A DNA stretch of 34,857 nucleotides from JAIOPA01 sp046076045. GTDB lineage: Bacteria > Eisenbacteria > RBG-16-71-46. Made by a program: the position numbers and the translations under genes. Every line of letters starts with the position of its first letter. The first letter of the stretch is position 1. The stretch spans positions 1 through 34,857 of the forward strand of contig JBJTRI010000178.1 of assembly GCA_046076045.1 (NCBI GenBank). The letters run 5' to 3'. Shown here piece after piece: positions 1 to 9,023 of the stretch. The notes below the pieces were generated by a model. The model was not told the DNA's origin. It did not search any database and saw nothing but the letters and a program-made list of their open reading frames with translations.

Positions 1-35
1 AGGAGGGCGCGCTCGCGCCGACCACAGGAGGCCGC

Positions 36-392
36 ATGTCCGCATTGAAGCAGCGCCAGGTCGGGGACATCCACATCCTCACGCCCAAGGGCTACCTGAC
101 CGGCGGCGAGGAGACGGAGGCGCTCGAGCAGGCGCTCAAGACGCTCGCCGAGGCCGGGAACAAGCATCTCATCCTGAATCTCAGTGAGACGCAGCACCTC
201 AACTCGACCGCGCTCGGCGTCCTCATCTCGGCGCATTCGAGCTACGTCCGGCGCGGGGGGCAGATGAAGCTCGCCGCCGTGGACAAGCGCATCGAGAACA
301 TCTTCGTCATCACGAAGTTGTCGTTGGTCTTCGACGTGCTCGCCACCGAGGAGCAGGCCATCGCCAGCTTCGCGGAGCGGGCTTCCAGCTGA
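36..392 (+). CDS. STAS-domain anti-sigma factor antagonist (copy 1)
   Basis: The 118-residue protein is one STAS domain of the SpoIIAA/RsbV type. In that family the domain binds an anti-sigma kinase and is switched off when the kinase phosphorylates it. The core strand LILNLSE and the following loop HLNSTALGVL align with the phospho-acceptor loop of the family (DSSGLG-like), giving Ser57 and Thr58 as candidate acceptors. An AGGAGG ribosome-binding site lies four bases before the ATG. A paralogous gene follows after 16 bases, so the two are probably cotranscribed. No kinase or sigma factor is visible in the window, so the regulated process is unknown. An alternative role as a structural STAS partner cannot be excluded. 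Confidence 0.87.
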   Translation: MSALKQRQVGDIHILTPKGYLTGGEETEALEQALKTLAEAGNKHLILNLSETQHLNSTALGVLISAHSSYVRRGGQMKLAAVDKRIENIFVITKLSLVFDVLATEEQAIASFAERASS

Positions 393-408
393 CGGGTCCG
401 GAGGACGC

Positions 409-756
409 ATGGCGGTCAAGAAGCGGGATGTCCAGAGCATCGTCGTCCTGACGTTGCAGGGTCGGTTCTTCGGCGACCAGGAGACCGACGACCTCGAGAA
501 GTCCATCCTCGGCGTGGCCGCCTCCGGGAACACCCGGCTGGTGCTCAACCTCTCCGAGTGTGAGGCGCTCAACTCGGTCGCGATCGGCGTGCTCATGCGC
601 GGTTTCGCGAACTACAAGGCCCGCGGGGGCGAGGTCAAGCTGTGCTCCCTCGGGAAGCGTCTGAAGGACCTGTTCACCATGACGAAGCTCATCATGGTGT
701 TCGATCACCACGAGACCGAGGAGGAGGCCCTCGCGGCCTTCGCCTCGGCTTCGTGA
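409..756 (+). CDS. STAS-domain anti-sigma factor antagonist (copy 2)
   Basis: This 115-residue single STAS domain is clearly paralogous to the preceding gene: same length, same LVLNLSE strand and same RGG-x-VKL segment near residue 75. In the acceptor loop (ALNSVAIGVL) the second acceptor position is Val57, where copy 1 has Thr58 and SpoIIAA-type proteins normally have Ser. Only Ser56 remains. If the usual position is the true acceptor, this copy could not be inactivated by phosphorylation. GGAGG lies four bases before the ATG. The partner is unknown. Confidence 0.85.
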   Translation: MAVKKRDVQSIVVLTLQGRFFGDQETDDLEKSILGVAASGNTRLVLNLSECEALNSVAIGVLMRGFANYKARGGEVKLCSLGKRLKDLFTMTKLIMVFDHHETEEEALAAFASAS

Positions 757-772
757 TCCGGCATACGCCGGA
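757..772 (+). terminator. Small hairpin after the STAS pair
   Basis: A six-base-pair stem (TCCGGC / GCCGGA) with an ATAC loop starts one base after the stop of STAS copy 2. It is followed by GCCGTTGTT, which is only weakly T-rich. It could be a weak terminator or chance in GC-rich DNA. The remaining bases to the exbB-like gene show no clear promoter. Confidence 0.3.
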
Positions 773-903
773 GCCGTTGTTCCACACGTAGCACACGACA
801 CGGGGCCGCACGTCGCGGTCCGAAGGGTGACGGGTCGAGGATCCGCCACCTGCCCTGAACGAAGGGGTCGCCCCCGAGGCGGCCATCGGAGGATCGGTCT
901 CCC

Positions 904-1653
904 ATGAATCGCTATCTCGTTCCGCTCGGCTTCTTCGCTGCCGCCGCTGTCTCGTTCGCCCTCTGGTGGTTCATGCCGGAACTCGTCGGTGAGCACATGG
1001 GCAAGCAGCTCAAGGAGGCCGGTCCGCTGGTCGCCGCCCTCATCATGCTCCTCATCCTCCAGGTCTCGTTCGTGGTCGAGCGTCTGCTCAGCCTCGGCAA
1101 GGCGCAGGGCCGCGGCTCGCTGCCGATGTTCCTGAACAACGTCCGCAAGAAGCTGCACGCGGGCGACGTCCAGGGTGCGATCGCGCTGTGCGGCCAGCAG
1201 CGCGGCTCGGCGGCGAACGTGATGCGCGCCGGCCTCGAGCGCTACAACCTGCTCAAGGGTGAGGGCGCGCCGAAGGAGAAGATCGTGGCCGAGACGCAGG
1301 CCGCCATCCAGGAGGCCTCGGGTCTCGAGACCCCGCTGCTCGAGCGCAACCTGATCGCGCTCTCGACCATCGCCTCGATCGCCACCATGGTCGGTCTGCT
1401 CGGCACGGTGCTCGGTATGATCCGCTCGTTCGCGGCCCTCGGCACCTCGGGTGCGGTCGACGCCTCGAAGCTCGCCATCGGTATCTCCGAGGCCCTCATC
1501 AACACGGCCGGCGGTCTGTTCGTGGCCATCCTCGGCATCGTGTTCTACAACGTCTTCGTGACGCGTGTGGACGACTTCAACTACATGATCGACGAGGCGT
1601 CCTACGAGGTGCTCCAGCTCCTCGCCGGCTCGGCTTCGTCCGACAAGCACTGA
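904..1653 (+). CDS. exbB: ExbB/TolQ/MotA-family proton channel protein
   Basis: The 249-residue inner-membrane protein forms, with ExbD, the proton-driven motor that energises TonB. Four hydrophobic segments are visible, at about residues 5-27, 42-62, 150-172 and 195-218. The extra N-terminal segment is a form common in ExbB proteins of the FCB group. The central cytoplasmic part (about 65-145) and the last two helices with GLLGTVLGMI and NTAGGLFVAI are the conserved MotA/TolQ/ExbB region. The two exbD genes and tonB follow in order, which supports this assignment over MotA or TolQ. GGAGG lies 11 bases upstream, a slightly long spacing. Confidence 0.92.
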   Translation: MNRYLVPLGFFAAAAVSFALWWFMPELVGEHMGKQLKEAGPLVAALIMLLILQVSFVVERLLSLGKAQGRGSLPMFLNNVRKKLHAGDVQGAIALCGQQRGSAANVMRAGLERYNLLKGEGAPKEKIVAETQAAIQEASGLETPLLERNLIALSTIASIATMVGLLGTVLGMIRSFAALGTSGAVDASKLAIGISEALINTAGGLFVAILGIVFYNVFVTRVDDFNYMIDEASYEVLQLLAGSASSDKH

Positions 1654-1672
1654 TCACGGCGCGGAGCCCATC

Positions 1673-2146
1673 ATGCTCAAGAAGAAGCGCCGGATCGGGA
1701 TCAGCATCGACATGACGCCCATGGTGGACGTCGCGTTCCTGCTGCTGATCTTCTTCATGACGACGACGCAGTTCCAGCCGCCGGAGAAGGACAAGATCGA
1801 CCTTCCGAAGTCCACCTCCGAGGCCAAGTCGCCCGAGTCCGACATCATCACCATCGCGGTCACCAAGGCTCCCGACGTTCACGTCATGTACAAGCAGCGC
1901 AGCGCCGAGGGGATGGTCGAGGTCCGCATCCCGATCGAGCCCAGCCTGCTCACGACGGAACTCGGCCCGGCCCTGCAGCGGGCGCGTGCGGCCAACCCGG
2001 CGGCGCGTGTCGTGGTGAAGATGGACAAGGGTGCCCAATACGGGATCGTGGCGGACATGGTGGCCGGGTTGCAGCAGGCCAACGCCACCCGATTCAACGT
2101 TCAGACCAACATCAAGAAGAACTCGGCGCCCCCTCCGGGGCAGTGA
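1673..2146 (+). CDS. exbD: ExbD/TolR-family biopolymer transport protein (copy 1)
   Basis: This 157-residue protein has a short basic cytoplasmic N-terminus, one transmembrane helix (about 17-36) and a periplasmic domain. The helix carries the conserved protonatable aspartate, Asp19, in MTPMVDVAFLLLIFF. The gene lies 19 bases after exbB and before a second exbD. Compared with copy 2, the periplasmic part contains an extra stretch around residues 65-90. It should act with ExbB and TonB in the inner membrane. Confidence 0.92.
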   Translation: MLKKKRRIGISIDMTPMVDVAFLLLIFFMTTTQFQPPEKDKIDLPKSTSEAKSPESDIITIAVTKAPDVHVMYKQRSAEGMVEVRIPIEPSLLTTELGPALQRARAANPAARVVVKMDKGAQYGIVADMVAGLQQANATRFNVQTNIKKNSAPPPGQ

Positions 2147-2170
2147 GTTCGTGAAGGACGGTGGTAACGC

Positions 2171-2674
2171 ATGGGTGCAGTAGACACCCCAGATCGCGGT
2201 GGTGGTAAGAAGAAGAAGGGCGGGCTGGCCAAGCGTCGCCCCAAGCGGCGCGTCGGTATCCGTATCGACATGACGCCCATGGTCGACGTGGCCTTCCTGC
2301 TGCTCATCTTCTTCATGGTCACGACCGTGTTCCGCACCCCGAAGGCGCTGGAGATCAACCTCCCGCCCAAGGAAGCCACGGTGGACGTCGCCGAATCCAA
2401 GACGCTCGCCGTGCGGGTCCTGGCCGATGGCCGGGTCTTCGCCAAGCGCGGTGCGTCCACGAACCCGTGGGAGCGCTTCTCCTCGGCCGACCTGCGGAGC
2501 GTCTTCGCTCCGTACACCGGGCAGGGTGAACTCATCGTGGTCGTGAAGGTGGACCGCGAAGCGGAGTTCGAGAACATGGTCAACGTCCTCGATGAGCTCC
2601 ACGCTGCTCGTCTGAGCCGCTTCTCCGTCACTCCTCTCGAGGAGAAGGAGAAGGCGGAAGTGGAGGCCTTGTGA
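2171..2674 (+). CDS. exbD: ExbD/TolR-family biopolymer transport protein (copy 2)
   Basis: This is a second ExbD of 167 residues. It has a longer Lys/Arg/Gly-rich N-terminus (about residues 9-28) before the same MTPMVDVAFLLLIFF helix, with Asp39 as the conserved aspartate. The periplasmic domain ends in a conserved segment LIVVVKVD followed by a helix that pairs subunits in the family. The stop overlaps the GTG start of tonB by four bases, which implies translational coupling. Two different ExbD subunits in one operon are common in FCB-type bacteria and may form a mixed dimer in the motor. Confidence 0.92.
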   Translation: MGAVDTPDRGGGKKKKGGLAKRRPKRRVGIRIDMTPMVDVAFLLLIFFMVTTVFRTPKALEINLPPKEATVDVAESKTLAVRVLADGRVFAKRGASTNPWERFSSADLRSVFAPYTGQGELIVVVKVDREAEFENMVNVLDELHAARLSRFSVTPLEEKEKAEVEAL

Positions 2675-3435
2675 CGTCGTCGCCCCCGGTGAGCAACAAG
2701 CCGAACAAGCCCTCGGGCGCGGACTTCGTGAGTCTCTACGAGTTCATGCCCTACGGGGCACCGGAACTCATGGAGGTGGCCCGGAAGTACATGTTCCGGG
2801 CGACCGTGACGGGCATCTCGACGATCGTGGGCATCTTCGTCGCGATCGGCGTCGTCGCGTTCATCAAGGCCCGGCAGGAGGAGGCCATCCCGGTGGTGCA
2901 GATGCAGGTCAGTGAGCTGGCTGCCCCGCCGCCGCTCTCGCAGGACACGCCTCCGCCGCAGGTCCAGGTGGCGCCGGCCGCGGCTCCGCCCGCGGCGGCC
3001 ATCCCGGTCCCCGTGCCGGATGCCGAGGCCCCGCAGGAGCAGACCATCATGTCGCAGGAGGAGCTCCAGACGTCCACGCCCGGCGTGGCCGAGGAGGGGA
3101 ATGGCCAGCAGATCGTGGTCGCCCCGCCGTCGGGCGATGACCTGCCGAAGTTCGGCGACTACGTCTTCGTCGAGGAACTCCCCGAGGCCGTCACCCGCGT
3201 CCCTCCGTCGTACCCCGACCTCGCTCGCGAGGCCGGTGTGGACGGCACGGTGCTGGTGCAGGCCCTCGTCGGCAAGGATGGTCGCGTGAGGGACGTGCGT
3301 GTGGTGAAGAGCATCCCCATGCTGGACGACGCGGCGCGTGCCGCCGTGCGGCAGTGGGTGTTCAAGCCGGCGCTCTCGAACAACAAGCCGGTCGCCGTGT
3401 GGGTCGCGGTCCCGGTCAAGTTCAGCCTTCACTAG
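2671..3435 (+). CDS. tonB: TonB-family energy transducer
   Basis: The 254-residue protein has a cytoplasmic N-terminus of about 42 residues, a single transmembrane anchor (about 43-65), a Pro/Ala/Val-rich periplasm-spanning linker (about 84-118) and a C-terminal TonB domain (about 175-254). The C-terminal domain shows PSYPDLAREAGVDGTV, the VGKDGRV turn and AVRQWVFKPA, all hallmarks of the TonB fold. The GTG start sits inside the exbD stop (GTGA). No TonB-dependent receptor is in the window, so the transported ligand is unknown. A strong hairpin follows, so this is probably the last gene of the operon. Confidence 0.92.
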   Translation: MTSSPPVSNKPNKPSGADFVSLYEFMPYGAPELMEVARKYMFRATVTGISTIVGIFVAIGVVAFIKARQEEAIPVVQMQVSELAAPPPLSQDTPPPQVQVAPAAAPPAAAIPVPVPDAEAPQEQTIMSQEELQTSTPGVAEEGNGQQIVVAPPSGDDLPKFGDYVFVEELPEAVTRVPPSYPDLAREAGVDGTVLVQALVGKDGRVRDVRVVKSIPMLDDAARAAVRQWVFKPALSNNKPVAVWVAVPVKFSLH

Positions 3436-3457
3436 ATCCGGCATCCTGTTGCACGCC

Positions 3458-3487
3458 AAGGCGCTCCGGCCCACGCCGGGGCGCCTT
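3458..3487 (+). terminator. Terminator hairpin after tonB
   Basis: A 13-base-pair stem (AAGGCGC-T-CCGGC / GCCGG-G-GCGCCTT, with one T-G wobble) closes on a CCAC loop 22 bases after the tonB stop. Only a few scattered T residues follow, so it is a GC-type hairpin without a classic T tract. Confidence 0.65.
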
Positions 3488-3551
3488 CGGTTCGTCCGGC
3501 GGGATGCAACCCGACGGGTTCTGCAGCCGTAGGTGTCTGCGCCGGCGACGG

Positions 3552-3580
3552 TTGACCCGCCTCGCGGTGACCTCTAACTT
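3552..3580 (+). promoter_or_regulatory. Promoter for the Yip1/efflux operon
   Basis: TTGACC at 3552-3557 and TAACTT at 3575-3580 are separated by exactly 17 bases, and the start codon of the next gene lies about 47 bases further on. The -10 context CTCTAACTTCGC is nearly repeated at the gcvT promoter (16893). Its position between a terminator and a gene supports the call. No transcription start has been measured. Confidence 0.65.
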
Positions 3581-3627
3581 CGCCCCGCCCCCCGAGCGAA
3601 CGGTCGATTCCCCACACAGGAGTGTCC

Positions 3628-4386
3628 ATGTCCACCGAGATCGCCTCGGAGTCCGCCACCGTGCCGCGTCTGTCCTTGCTGGAGCGCGCCCGGCGCGTGG
3701 TGGTCTCGCCCGGGTCCGCGTTCTCGGATGGGGCGCCCGGCCGCGGCTGGTGGTTCCCGGTCCTGATCATCGTCGCGGTGGAACTGGCGCTCGGAGCGCT
3801 CACCTACCAGCGTGCGCTCGTCCCCGACCTGCTCGCGCGCTGGGAGGATGCCGTCGCCGCAGGGCGCATGGAGCCCGAGCAGTTCGCCGAGATGGAGCGG
3901 TTCTTCGTCGGCAACCGGAGCGCGATGTGGACCACGCTCGGATCGGTCGTCATCGTCATGCCGGTCATGATGCTGGTGCAGGCCCTCATCCTGTGGTTCG
4001 GCGTCGCGTTCCTGCTGGGCGGCCGGATGCGCTACGGGCAGGCGCTCGAGGTCGCTTCGTGGGCGTCGCTCGTCATGCTCCCGGCCTCGCTCGTGCGCTA
4101 CCTGTATGGCTGGTTCGTCGAGTCGTTCGAGGGGCTCCACCTCGGACTCGGGGTGCTGCTGCCCATCGAGGCCACCACGCATGGGTGGGGCCGGGCCCTG
4201 GTCGCATTCCTCGACGGCTTGTCGCCGTTCGCGGCGTGGTTCCTCGTCGTGGCCGTGATCGGGTCCTGCACCGTGGCCGGCACCGCGCGCCGCGCCACCG
4301 CATGGGTGGTGGTGGCGCTCTACCTCGTGGTTCTCGTCCTGCTCTCGACCCTCGCTGGCGTCTTCGGCGCGGGCGGTGGTGCCTAG
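3628..4386 (+). CDS. Yip1-domain integral membrane protein
   Basis: The 252-residue protein has about five hydrophobic helices. The first is near residue 38, two long ones lie at about 92-130 and 138-160, and two are at the C-terminus (about 200-225 and 230-250). The arrangement, with an N-terminal amphipathic part containing ERARRVVVSPGSAF, is typical of the bacterial Yip1 family, whose biochemical function is unknown. The ATG is chosen because AGGAG lies five bases upstream; an in-frame GTG two codons earlier overlaps that site. It is the first gene behind a good promoter and ahead of an efflux operon, so it may be cotranscribed with it. Confidence 0.7.
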   Translation: MSTEIASESATVPRLSLLERARRVVVSPGSAFSDGAPGRGWWFPVLIIVAVELALGALTYQRALVPDLLARWEDAVAAGRMEPEQFAEMERFFVGNRSAMWTTLGSVVIVMPVMMLVQALILWFGVAFLLGGRMRYGQALEVASWASLVMLPASLVRYLYGWFVESFEGLHLGLGVLLPIEATTHGWGRALVAFLDGLSPFAAWFLVVAVIGSCTVAGTARRATAWVVVALYLVVLVLLSTLAGVFGAGGGA

Positions 4387-4435
4387 GTTGGCGGCCCAGC
4401 CGCTCACGTCCCATCCCGTCCCCAAGGGGGAGTCC

Positions 4436-5776
4436 GTGTCCCTGCGTCTCGTCACGTTCTCGCTGCTCGTCGTGCTCGCGTCCCCGGTCCTCGCGGCCCC
4501 GCTCACCGCGGACGACGCCGTTCGCATCGCGCTCCAGCGGAGCGGTGCCGTGGTCCAGTCCGAGTCGCAGCGCCTCTCTGCCCGCAGCGGGCTATGGAGT
4601 GCCTACGCCCGACTCACCCCCTCGGTGAGCGCCGAGTGGAGCCGCGGTGGTGCGTTCACCGATCGCTCGACCGGCAACCAGGTGTTCGGTGCGGTCACCG
4701 TGCCGTCGAGCAGCTTCGACTCCGAGCGCTACCAGTCGTCGTACGGACTCTCGGGGCGTTGGGCGGTGCTCGACCCGTCCGCGCTCGCAGGACTGTCGTC
4801 GGCGCGCCAGGGCATGCGGGCGGCCGACCTCGGCCAGCGCGCCACGCGCGCCGACGTCCGGCTCGAGACCAAGCGTCGCTTCTACTCGGTCGTCAAGGCC
4901 ATGCACCTCGCGCGCGTCTCCAGCCAGGCTCTGCGCCTCGCGCGTGACGACGAACGCAGGGTGCGAGCGCTGTTCGAGGTCGGCAGCGTCTCGAAGAGCG
5001 ACCTGCTCAAGGCTCAGGTGCGGACCGCCCAGAGCCAGCTCGACTCGCTCATGTCGGACCACGGCGTCACGAGCCAGCGCATCGCCCTCTCCGTGTACCT
5101 CGGGATCGCGGAGCGCGAGCTCGGCGAGTTGGACTCGACGCTGGTGGCGGGGGCGTCGGCTCCCGACGAGCCCACGGTGCTCAGCGAGGCGCGGACCCGT
5201 CGTCCCGACCTGCAGGCCGCCGAGGCTTCGCTGCGCTCCGCGGAACTCGCACTGCGGTCGGCGCGCTGGGCCCGCCTGCCCGCGCTGACCGTGGCGGGGG
5301 GGTGGACCCCCAAGAGCACCAGCACGCAGAAGCAGTTCGACGACGAGGCCCACACCACCAATACCTCGGGGCGGTTCGAGTCCGAGGACGCGTGGAGCGG
5401 GCAGGTCGCGGTCGGGGTCAACCTGTTCGACGGGTTCGCGACCGACGCGCGGGTCGCCTCGGCCCGGGCCTCGGTGCTGGGCGCACGTGAAACCCGCGAC
5501 GCGCTGCTGCGTAATCTCGAAGGTGAGGTGCGCAACGTCCTGCTCGGGCACCAGGAGGCTCGCGAGCGCGAGGCGCTGGCCCGGCGTGCCCTCGATTCCG
5601 CGTCCGAGAACCTCAACCTCGTGCAGCAGAAGTACAACGTCGGTTCCGCCACCATCCTCGACCTGATCGACTCGCAGGTCCAGTTGCAGCGCGCGCAGAA
5701 CGACCTCGTGTCCGCGCTCGCCGATATCCGTGTCGCCGAAGCCGCCGTGGACCGTGTCCGCGGCGCCGGCGAGTGA
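4436..5776 (+). CDS. TolC-family outer-membrane efflux protein
   Basis: The product (446 residues from this GTG) is an outer-membrane channel of the TolC/OEP family, the exit duct of tripartite pumps. A signal peptide is visible (hydrophobic FSLLVVLASPVLA, residues about 7-19). The rest has the family's two-fold repeat of long alpha-helical segments; the C-terminal repeat includes VQQKYNVGSATILDLIDSQ, the classic OEP motif. The GTG is chosen because it gives a proper signal peptide and has a G-rich Shine-Dalgarno (AAGGGGGAG) just upstream. A longer frame opens at 4376 but would bury the signal peptide. The adaptor, ATPase and permeases follow directly, so it is probably part of the same pump. 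Confidence 0.88.
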   Translation: MSLRLVTFSLLVVLASPVLAAPLTADDAVRIALQRSGAVVQSESQRLSARSGLWSAYARLTPSVSAEWSRGGAFTDRSTGNQVFGAVTVPSSSFDSERYQSSYGLSGRWAVLDPSALAGLSSARQGMRAADLGQRATRADVRLETKRRFYSVVKAMHLARVSSQALRLARDDERRVRALFEVGSVSKSDLLKAQVRTAQSQLDSLMSDHGVTSQRIALSVYLGIAERELGELDSTLVAGASAPDEPTVLSEARTRRPDLQAAEASLRSAELALRSARWARLPALTVAGGWTPKSTSTQKQFDDEAHTTNTSGRFESEDAWSGQVAVGVNLFDGFATDARVASARASVLGARETRDALLRNLEGEVRNVLLGHQEAREREALARRALDSASENLNLVQQKYNVGSATILDLIDSQVQLQRAQNDLVSALADIRVAEAAVDRVRGAGE

Positions 5777-5793
5777 GAGGAGACGTCGTCCGC

Positions 5794-7074
5794 ATGAAGG
5801 CTAAGGGGATCTGGATCGGCCTCGGGGCCGTGGTGGTGCTCGCGATCGTCGGCGTGAGCGTGTTCCGTTCGACCCGCGGCAAGGTCGAGAGCGTCCAGTT
5901 GGCGAAGGTCCGTCGCGAGGACGTCACCGCACGGGTCCGGGCGCCGGGCAAGATCGAGCCGCGCACGCAGGTCAAGGTGAGCGCCGACATCCCGGGCAAG
6001 GTCATCGTGCTCAACATCAAGGAGGGCGACGCGGTGCGCCGCGGCCAGCTGCTCCTGCAGCTCGATGACACGCAGTACCGCTCCACGCTGCAGCAGGCGT
6101 CGGCCGCGCTCGCGTCGGCGAAGGCGCGCGTGCGCGAGGCCGAGTCGGCGTTGCGCGTCGCGACCGCCAACTACGAGCGCCAGCAGGCGCTGTTCGATCG
6201 CAAGCTGCTCTCGCAGGCCGAGTGGGACGCGGCCACCAACGCCTACGAGGGTGCGCGCGTCGCGGCGGCCACCGCTCGCGAGGAGGTGGCCCGTTCACAG
6301 GCCGCCCGCGACGGTGCCGCCGACAACGTGTCGAAGTGCCGCTTCGTGGCGCCCTTCGACGGTGTCGTGAGCGCGCTCAACGTCGAGAAGGGCGAGATCG
6401 TCATCATCGGCACGATGAACAATCCCGGCACCCAGATCCTCGTGGTCTCCGACCTCTCGCGCATGCTCGTGAAGTCCGAGGTGGACGAGACCGACGTCGT
6501 GAACATGTCCATCGGCCAGAAGGCGCGCATCTCGGTTGACGCGTTCCCCGACACCACCTTCGAGGGCACCGTCACCGAGATCGGCAACACCGCCAAGGCG
6601 TCGTCCATCTCGTCCGTGCAGGGGCAGACGAACTTCGAGGTCAAGGTCGTGTTCGACCATCAGGTCCCCGAGATCCGTCCCGGCATGACCGCCGACGTGG
6701 ACATCGCCACCGGGACTCACGAGCGCACGCTCGCGGTCCCCATCCAGGCCGTGCTCATCCGCACCCAGAGCCAGCTCGACCGTGCCGCCCGCAAGGAAGG
6801 CAAGCGCGAGAAGCTCAAGACCTCGTCCCTCGCGGCCGACGAGGACACCGTGGGCAAGCGCGACCCCGAACTGAGCGGTGTCATGGTCGTCGTGGACGGC
6901 GTCACGCGCTTCGTGCCGGTCCGTACCGGACTCGCGAGCGAGTCCATGATCGAGGTCATGGGTGAACTGAAGGAAGGCGACGTGGTCGTGAGCGGCCCCT
7001 ACAAGGCGCTGCGCGAGATCAAGCCCGGCGCCAAGGTGAAGAAGGAAGAGGCGGCCCAGCGAGGCGGCAAGTGA
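5794..7074 (+). CDS. macA: MacA/HlyD-type periplasmic adaptor subunit
   Basis: This 426-residue membrane-fusion protein bridges the inner-membrane MacB-like transporter and the TolC-like channel. An N-terminal anchor (about residues 5-22) precedes a beta domain and biotinyl-lipoyl half (IPGKVIVLNIKEGDAVRRGQ). A coiled-coil hairpin follows (about 80-165, Ala/Arg/Glu-rich), then the second lipoyl half (VAPFDGVVSALNVEKGE) and the beta-barrel and membrane-proximal domains. AGGAG lies 11 bases before this ATG; a GTG at 5773 overlapping the tolC-like stop is an alternative start. Its own stop overlaps the ATPase GTG start. The gene symbol is by family resemblance and substrate is unknown. Confidence 0.9.
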   Translation: MKAKGIWIGLGAVVVLAIVGVSVFRSTRGKVESVQLAKVRREDVTARVRAPGKIEPRTQVKVSADIPGKVIVLNIKEGDAVRRGQLLLQLDDTQYRSTLQQASAALASAKARVREAESALRVATANYERQQALFDRKLLSQAEWDAATNAYEGARVAAATAREEVARSQAARDGAADNVSKCRFVAPFDGVVSALNVEKGEIVIIGTMNNPGTQILVVSDLSRMLVKSEVDETDVVNMSIGQKARISVDAFPDTTFEGTVTEIGNTAKASSISSVQGQTNFEVKVVFDHQVPEIRPGMTADVDIATGTHERTLAVPIQAVLIRTQSQLDRAARKEGKREKLKTSSLAADEDTVGKRDPELSGVMVVVDGVTRFVPVRTGLASESMIEVMGELKEGDVVVSGPYKALREIKPGAKVKKEEAAQRGGK

Positions 7075-7798
7075 GCGTCGAGCCGCTCATTCGCATCCGC
7101 GACCTGCAGCGGGTGTACCAGGTGGGGGACAACGAGGTGCGTGCGCTGGACGGCGTGAACCTCGACATCCAGCCCAACGAGTACGTCGCCATCATGGGAC
7201 CGTCGGGCTCGGGGAAGTCCACCCTCATGAACATCCTGGGCTGTCTCGACACCCCGTCCTCAGGCTCGTACCGGCTCAAGGACAAGGAGATAGCGGAACG
7301 CAGCGACGACGAACTCGCCCTCATCCGCAATCGCGAGATCGGCTTCGTGTTCCAGACCTTCAACCTGCTGCCGCGTGCCGACGCGCTGCACAACGTGGAA
7401 CTGCCGCTCGTCTACGCCGGGCTCAAGCACGAGGCGCGCCGTCAGCGCGCCCTCGAGGCCCTGGCGCTCGTCGGGCTCACCGACCGCGTCAAGCACCGTC
7501 CCAACGAGCTCTCGGGTGGACAGCGCCAGCGGGTCGCCATCGCGCGTGCCCTCGTGAACCGTCCCAGCATCATCCTCGCCGACGAGCCGACCGGTAATCT
7601 CGACTCCCGCACGGGGGACGAGATCATGACGGCGTTCGAGGCCATCTGGCGGCAGGGCAACACCGTCATCCTGGTGACCCACGAGCGCGACATCGCCGAG
7701 CACGCGCGTCGCATCGTGCGCATGCGTGACGGCCGGGTCGAGAGCGACGAGGTCAATCCCCACCCGCGGACCATCGCCCCGAGCCCCGGGGAGCAGGC

Positions 7799-7802
<4 letters not shown>
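7071..7802 (+). CDS. macB: MacB/LolD-type ABC transporter ATPase
   Basis: The 243-residue ATPase has all nucleotide-binding motifs: Walker A GPSGSGKS at 43-50, Q-loop near 95, signature LSGGQ at 147-151, Walker B ILADE ending at about 172, and switch His204. The family-typical SGSGKSTLMNILGCLD and ADEPTGNLDS are present. It drives mechanotransmission rather than transmembrane transport in the MacB/LolCDE/FtsEX group. It is a stand-alone ATPase, whereas enterobacterial MacB is a fusion with the permease. It is the only ATPase for three permease genes downstream. Both ends overlap neighbours by four bases. Confidence 0.93.
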
Positions 7803-9019
<1,217 letters not shown>

Positions 9020-9023
9020 CCCC

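Noticed and set aside
310..1650. Long open frame of 446 codons on the - strand over the STAS and exbB genes.
   Set aside because: It mirrors real + strand genes; the translation is Arg/His/Glu-rich low-complexity sequence typical of antisense frames in GC-rich DNA.
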